Below, one piece after another: positions 60,105 to 64,000 of a stretch of DNA of 64,000 nucleotides. Within the stretch, counting starts at the first letter, position 1. Every line of letters begins with the position of its first letter. The translations under genes and the position numbers were made by a program. This DNA is from Hyphomicrobium facile (GTDB lineage: Bacteria; Pseudomonadota; Alphaproteobacteria; Rhizobiales; Hyphomicrobiaceae): contig NZ_FPCH01000001.1 of assembly GCF_900116175.1 (NCBI RefSeq), forward strand, positions 1,398,006 to 1,462,005. The letters run 5' to 3'. The notes below the pieces were generated by a model. The model saw only the letters and a program-made list of their open reading frames with translations, was not told the origin of the DNA and did no database searches.

Positions 60105-61100
60105 TCAGGCCTTTACGGCGGTTTGGTGCGCAAATCGCCGTTTGCGGCTGATCGCGTAGGGTAGGCGAACGATAGAGGGTGGCAATCTCAGATGCGCTGC
60201 GGCCGTGTGAAAGATGCCCATCGGCTGCAACCGCCGCGCCGCCGGATAGTCGTCCGAAAGTACCAATTCGCGAGCCGCTTTCACGTCTCCGCGGCTTAAT
60301 CGTTCGTTGATAGCCGCAACCAAGAAAATCGCCAAGCGCTGCCTTTGAAGATCGCGGTAGGCGGCGGGAACGTTGACCTCTCGCAAAAATGCGTAGATCG
60401 GAAGATGATCAAGGCGTTCGGTTTCGGCTCCGGGCGTCAGCCGATAGCGATGCGTTACGCTGGAGGTGAGGAAGAGCGATGCGTCGCCGCTCAATTCCGC
60501 CAATCGCAGGGCAAAAGCCACGTCAACTGCAGAGCCGGGGTTGGCGGGCAACGCCGTTGCCGCACGTTTTGCCAAATCGGTCCTTAGCAAAAAACCGTTG
60601 CTCGGCAACTGTAGTGATAAAACCGAAAACCAAACGCTATGAATGCGGTCCAAGAACTCTTCGGTTCTGAGGTACGTTTTATTGAATTGCTCTGTTTCCG
60701 CAGCCAGCAGCGCACCGCTTGAGTCGATAATTTGCTGGACGCCGAAAGCGCCAATCGCCGAGGGACTTTCGTAGGCGGCCTTGATCGTTAGGTCCATTCC
60801 GCCCGGCGTGAACATGTCGTCGTCGTGCAGCAACGATACGTACGGCGTGGTGACGTGATTGAATAACCTAATGATGTTGTCGCGCTGGGACGCGACCGCG
60901 GCCCTTGGCAAATACTCAATGCTCACACCGTCAGGCAATGCGAGGGCTTTGAGCATTTCGCTGGTTTCGGTCGTGCGGGAATCGTCGCCAACGATAATGC
61001 GTAAAGGCCGATAGGCTTGCGTTACGCATGAGTGAATTGCAGCCTTCAAGAGCTGAGGCCGTTCGAAGGTCGGGATGCACACACTCACCGGATCAGGCAT
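60105..61100 (-). CDS. Glycosyltransferase family 2
   Basis: A protein of 331 residues from the ATG at 61100 with TTGGAGC upstream; TTG at 61112 is the alternative. The GT-A fold begins PVSVCIPTFERPQLLKAAIH, and the metal site is LLHDDDMFTPGGMDL (DDD at ~98-100). The family-typical RIIVGDDSRTTET is also present. The C-terminal ~100 residues are helical without strong motifs. Faces the preceding plus-strand GT4-like gene (convergent, 30 bases apart). Acceptor and donor unknown. Confidence 0.85.
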   Translation of the reverse strand: MPDPVSVCIPTFERPQLLKAAIHSCVTQAYRPLRIIVGDDSRTTETSEMLKALALPDGVSIEYLPRAAVASQRDNIIRLFNHVTTPYVSLLHDDDMFTPGGMDLTIKAAYESPSAIGAFGVQQIIDSSGALLAAETEQFNKTYLRTEEFLDRIHSVWFSVLSLQLPSNGFLLRTDLAKRAATALPANPGSAVDVAFALRLAELSGDASLFLTSSVTHRYRLTPGAETERLDHLPIYAFLREVNVPAAYRDLQRQRLAIFLVAAINERLSRGDVKAARELVLSDDYPAARRLQPMGIFHTAAAHLRLPPSIVRLPYAISRKRRFAHQTAVKA

Positions 61101-61500
61101 TCGATGCTCCAATTCGTCTGCGGCAAGGTGCGGCAGGGTTCCCTGGGGCGCTCAGGTGTCTCGTTCTCGTCGATGACGATCAAGCCGGTTCGGCTGCTCA
61201 GAATCAATGACGCATAAACGGCGCAGTACGAAAAATGGCTTCAGGCTCGCTGGCGGGAACTTCCCCCGAGAGCAGGAGTAGGTGTTGTTGTTTCACTGCA
61301 TTCATCAGCGTGGGGAGTTATCCCTTTTGCGCTGGGCACCTGCGCGACATCACCAGTTTTGCCAAACCGGCGAACGCGTGTTGGTGCGGCGCTGGGCGTA
61401 TCTCGAAGCGCCTTCCAAAGCGAGCCACAGCTATCCGCGATAGACGGCGTTCGACAATCGTTGCGGGGCCGTTGACAGCAGAGCATCCGGGAGCGGGACG
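61101..61500. other. 400-base divergent region upstream of the second GH5 gene
   Basis: No gene is recognised; short open frames on both strands have unusual composition. It holds the promoters of the GT2 gene (minus) and the GH5 gene (plus), and the GGGAGCGGG just before 61501 is the likely ribosome binding site. No operator was recognised. Confidence 0.45.
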
Positions 61501-63462
61501 ATGTTTGATTACTTCAAGCTGCCTTCCGTTGCCCTAATCGCGCTCGTGACAGCTGCATTCACCCCGGCAGGCGTGTTCTGTTCGCGGACGTTGGCTGCCG
61601 GAAATGACCTCGCCACTAACGATACACATGGCGAAAAGTCACCGGATGATTTTTGCCGGAACAAGCAGGATGGCGTTTATGTCATCGGTGGCGACCCTCT
61701 CGTCTTATCGGAGGGCGATAGTTTCAATATTCATCTGTTTGCCTGCCGTCTGACCGATGGGCAAACGGTTCAAATGCAAATTTCGGGAGTGGCGAGCGAC
61801 GACAATCTGTTGGAGGAGTCTTATGATGTGGCCGCGCAGAAGGCTCTTTCATCGCGGCCCGGTCTGTCGCTCGAGCCTGTGACATCGCATGATTTTCAAT
61901 ATCGCCTGTCCGCTGGCACCTATGAATTAAATTTCCCGTTCAAGTTTGCGCGCGGGCGAAATTTCACGGGCAGCGATGCCGCTCCGTGGGCACCAGGGAA
62001 GCAGGAGCAGATCGATTTCATGATTGCTCCAGGGTCGGTCAATCCGGCCACGATCCATGACTCATCAACATTCAAGCTCGTGACCGAGGGCCCACGCTTT
62101 GCAGGTGGTGACGATCGCGCAGTCCGATGGTCGATTTTGCGTTCCGTTCCGGCGATTGCCGCAGGCGAAAGCGTTATATTTGAGCTTGATGAAAGCGGTG
62201 CCGCGATCAAGAAGCCGACCAAGATTGGCATCGGTATCCATCCGAGCAGTACGGTGGATGAGGGTGCCTTTCAGGGTAAGATCGGTGATGCGATCGCTGC
62301 GGCGGTGCCGCCGGGAACGTACGATCCTGCGAGCGGCGTGTTGACCTTCGATGCTCAAACGAAGTTTCCCATAAAATTCACGATGACCGCGCGCGACGAT
62401 CCAAAATCGGGAGATTTTGTTCTGGGTCTCAAAGACAACGAGACCGGGGAGATCGATGCGGGTCGCGCGGGCGTTCACCTCGGGGACTGGACTTTGCCTC
62501 CGGCGAAGCCCGCAATGGGCGTCAATATGGCGAGCGGTGAGTTCGGCCAGGGCACTACGTTCAACAAGGATTACGTCTATCCGGAAAATGCGCGCATCGA
62601 CTGGTCCAAGGAGCAGGGGTTCAAGATCCTTCGCGTCCCGTTCAAGTTTCAAAACATCCAGCCTGGTCCTGATAGAGACATTCGCAGTCAAGACCTGCAG
62701 GAACTCGGCCGCGTGGCATCACGGTGTGCGCGCAACGAGATCATTTGCATCCTGGATATGCACAATTACGGATCGTACTATAGCGACGACGGCAAGGGGT
62801 TTGGACTGGCGGGTTCCAACGGTGTTTCCAATCAAAAGTTAGCGAAGCTCTGGGCCAATCTCTCCGTGCATTTCAAGAACAACCCGTACATCTGGTTTGG
62901 CCTGATGAACGAGCCGCACGAACAGTCGGCGCTCGAGTGGATAAAGACGGCGAACACAATCGCTTTGGCCATTCGCGATGCCGGTGTGCCGAACAAGATC
63001 GTCTTTCAAGGTTCCTATTGGGATGGCGCGCACTCGTGGGATTCATCTGACAATAGCGTGCAGGTTCTCAAGGCGTACGATCCTCTGAACAACTTCGCGG
63101 TCGAGGCTCATCAATATCTTGACCTGGATTCTTCCGGGACATCCTCCTTCTGCATGCCGCTCAGCGGCTCGCATCGTCTCGATCCGTTCACGACGTGGCT
63201 GAAGAAATACAAGATGCAGGGCATCATCGGCGAGGCGGGGTGGGCCAATAATTTCCTTTGTCTCCATGAGGGCGAGGATATGCTCAACAGTTGGAAGAGC
63301 GCGATGGCGACGCCTTCCGAGGGAGGCTACATAGGTTTCACGTATTGGGCCGCGGGCCCTTGGTGGGATAAGAACTATCCCTATCTCGTCGAGCCGCGAC
63401 CCTTCCCAGGCGGCGCGGCACCGCCGATGCTTGACCAACTTAAAAAGTACATTCCGCGCTGA
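61501..63462 (+). CDS. Secreted GH5 endoglucanase-like enzyme with N-terminal accessory domain
   Basis: A protein of 653 residues with a signal peptide to about residue 33 (ends SRTLAAGND). Residues ~35-335 form one or two beta-rich domains of unknown class (VIGGDPLVLSEGDSF, TYELNFPFKFARGRN, SGVLTFDAQTKFPI). The GH5 domain covers ~340-650: MGVNMASGEFGQ, IDWSKEQGFKILRVPFKF, ILDMHNYGSYYSD, acid/base Glu in WFGLMNEPHEQ, VEAHQYLDLDSSG, nucleophile Glu in GIIGEAGWANN and FTYWAAGPWW. This is the cellulase pattern (GH5_5-like). It probably acts on a beta-glucan-like stretch of the locus product, or on plant or biofilm cellulose. Confidence 0.88.
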   Translation: MFDYFKLPSVALIALVTAAFTPAGVFCSRTLAAGNDLATNDTHGEKSPDDFCRNKQDGVYVIGGDPLVLSEGDSFNIHLFACRLTDGQTVQMQISGVASDDNLLEESYDVAAQKALSSRPGLSLEPVTSHDFQYRLSAGTYELNFPFKFARGRNFTGSDAAPWAPGKQEQIDFMIAPGSVNPATIHDSSTFKLVTEGPRFAGGDDRAVRWSILRSVPAIAAGESVIFELDESGAAIKKPTKIGIGIHPSSTVDEGAFQGKIGDAIAAAVPPGTYDPASGVLTFDAQTKFPIKFTMTARDDPKSGDFVLGLKDNETGEIDAGRAGVHLGDWTLPPAKPAMGVNMASGEFGQGTTFNKDYVYPENARIDWSKEQGFKILRVPFKFQNIQPGPDRDIRSQDLQELGRVASRCARNEIICILDMHNYGSYYSDDGKGFGLAGSNGVSNQKLAKLWANLSVHFKNNPYIWFGLMNEPHEQSALEWIKTANTIALAIRDAGVPNKIVFQGSYWDGAHSWDSSDNSVQVLKAYDPLNNFAVEAHQYLDLDSSGTSSFCMPLSGSHRLDPFTTWLKKYKMQGIIGEAGWANNFLCLHEGEDMLNSWKSAMATPSEGGYIGFTYWAAGPWWDKNYPYLVEPRPFPGGAAPPMLDQLKKYIPR

Positions 63463-63480
63463 CTGTCGTTAGGGGACGCC

Positions 63481-64000
63481 GTGAGCAATATTTACCCAGT
63501 CATTTTGTCGGGCGGTTCGGGGACGCGGCTGTGGCCGCTGTCGCGGGCGATGTATCCGAAGCAGTTCATTCGTTTCTTCAACGGTCAAAGCGCGTCGTTC
63601 CTCGGTGCGGCGCTCGGGCGGCTGCCGGCGCCTGAGGGTTTCGAGCGGCCGATCCTCCTCTGCAACAACGATCACCGGTTTCTGGTGCGCGAGGAGTTGG
63701 AACGCGCCGGCCTCGAGCCGCGCGCCATCGTGCTCGAGCCCATCGCGCGCAACACGGCGCCGGCCATCGCGGTCGCGGCGCTGATTGCGCTTGCCGACAA
63801 TCCGGACGCCGTTCTCGCGGTCATGCCGTCCGATCACGTCATCGAAGACGGCGCGGCGTTCGCCAAGAACATCCGGCGCGCGGCGGAGGTTGCGGCGACG
63901 GGCAAGCTCGTCCTCTTCGGCATCAAGCCGACGGAACCGCATACGGGTTACGGTTACATCAAGCGCGGCGCGGCGCTCGCGGGTTTCGACGGTCATGCGT
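63481..64000 (+). CDS. manC: Mannose-1-phosphate guanylyltransferase (3' truncated by window end)
   Basis: A GTG at 63481, with TAGGGGACGCC upstream, opens a frame that runs off the window; about 173 residues are visible. The nucleotidyltransferase signature is at the start, YPVILSGGSGTRLWPLSR, followed by YPKQF, then VLEPIARNTAPAIAVAAL and VMPSDHVIED, and IKPTEPHTGYGYI. This is the ManC/CpsB family that makes GDP-mannose from mannose-1-phosphate and GTP; longer members also carry mannose-6-phosphate isomerase. GDP-mannose would feed the glycosyltransferases of this locus. It is 18 bases after the GH5 stop codon and so probably in the same operon. Confidence 0.9.
   Translation, partial: MSNIYPVILSGGSGTRLWPLSRAMYPKQFIRFFNGQSASFLGAALGRLPAPEGFERPILLCNNDHRFLVREELERAGLEPRAIVLEPIARNTAPAIAVAALIALADNPDAVLAVMPSDHVIEDGAAFAKNIRRAAEVAATGKLVLFGIKPTEPHTGYGYIKRGAALAGFDGHA

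Noticed and set aside
63469..63996. A 175-codon minus-strand frame at the right edge
   Set aside because: Arg-rich shadow of the plus-strand mannose-1-phosphate guanylyltransferase gene, whose protein motifs are unmistakable.

Overview
The window reads as chromosomal DNA of an alphaproteobacterium, most likely of the Hyphomicrobiales (inference from gene families, high GC and gene style; no rRNA or housekeeping marker is present to fix the genus). No insertion sequence, prophage, CRISPR array or tRNA was recognised. Genes are densely packed, often with 1-11 base overlaps inside operons.

Layout. (1) 1-9.4 kb: a plus-strand surface-polysaccharide operon (membrane protein, DUF1616 protein, GT4, a formyltransferase-like/beta-propeller protein, GT2, flippase, secreted GH5, methyltransferase, GNAT-like protein). 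(2) 9.4-17.2 kb: a type I secretion ABC exporter, an unusually long HlyD-type adaptor and a 1028-residue probable cargo with a dimethylformamidase-like domain and calcium-binding-type FG-GAP repeats. (3) 17.2-21.7 kb, minus strand: two large fused enzymes, GT4-GT2 and pyruvyltransferase-glycosyltransferase. (4) 22-28.8 kb: a stress-type module with a P460-type cytochrome, a metallophosphoesterase, a cytochrome c, an ECF sigma factor and its membrane anti-sigma factor, an alpha/beta hydrolase and a cNMP-domain/thioredoxin-reductase-like fusion, preceded by an ECF-type promoter candidate. (5) 28.8-31 kb: a lower-GC patch with an acyltransferase-like protein, a short degenerate P450-like protein and an acyl carrier protein. 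(6) 31.3-39.4 kb: an oxygen/redox island with three small c-type cytochromes, a universal stress protein, a Crp/Fnr regulator, an OmpR-type response regulator, a FixL-like haem-PAS hybrid kinase divergent from a hemerythrin-like protein across a near-consensus FNR/FixK box, a host-attachment-family protein and a pentapeptide-repeat protein. (7) 39.9-45.7 kb: a large autotransporter, an LssY-C protein and an HWE-type histidine kinase. (8) 45.8-49.7 kb: a cobalamin riboswitch, BtuB, a small membrane protein that may be the inner-membrane B12 permease, and CbiZ. (9) 49.9-64 kb: an exopolysaccharide locus of Wzx/Wzy type with ExoY-, Wzc- and ExoF-like proteins, glycosyltransferases, a polymerase-like and a flippase-like protein, a secreted GH5 and a mannose-1-phosphate guanylyltransferase running off the end.

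How it fits together. Both ends carry polysaccharide genes, each with its own flippase and its own secreted GH5 hydrolase, so the cell probably makes at least two surface glycans. The middle is regulatory and respiratory: an ECF/anti-sigma unit and a haem-PAS/FNR unit sit next to small cytochromes and non-haem iron proteins, consistent with a response to oxygen, nitric oxide or oxidative stress. The B12 unit is self-contained: riboswitch, outer-membrane receptor, candidate permease and corrinoid remodelling enzyme.
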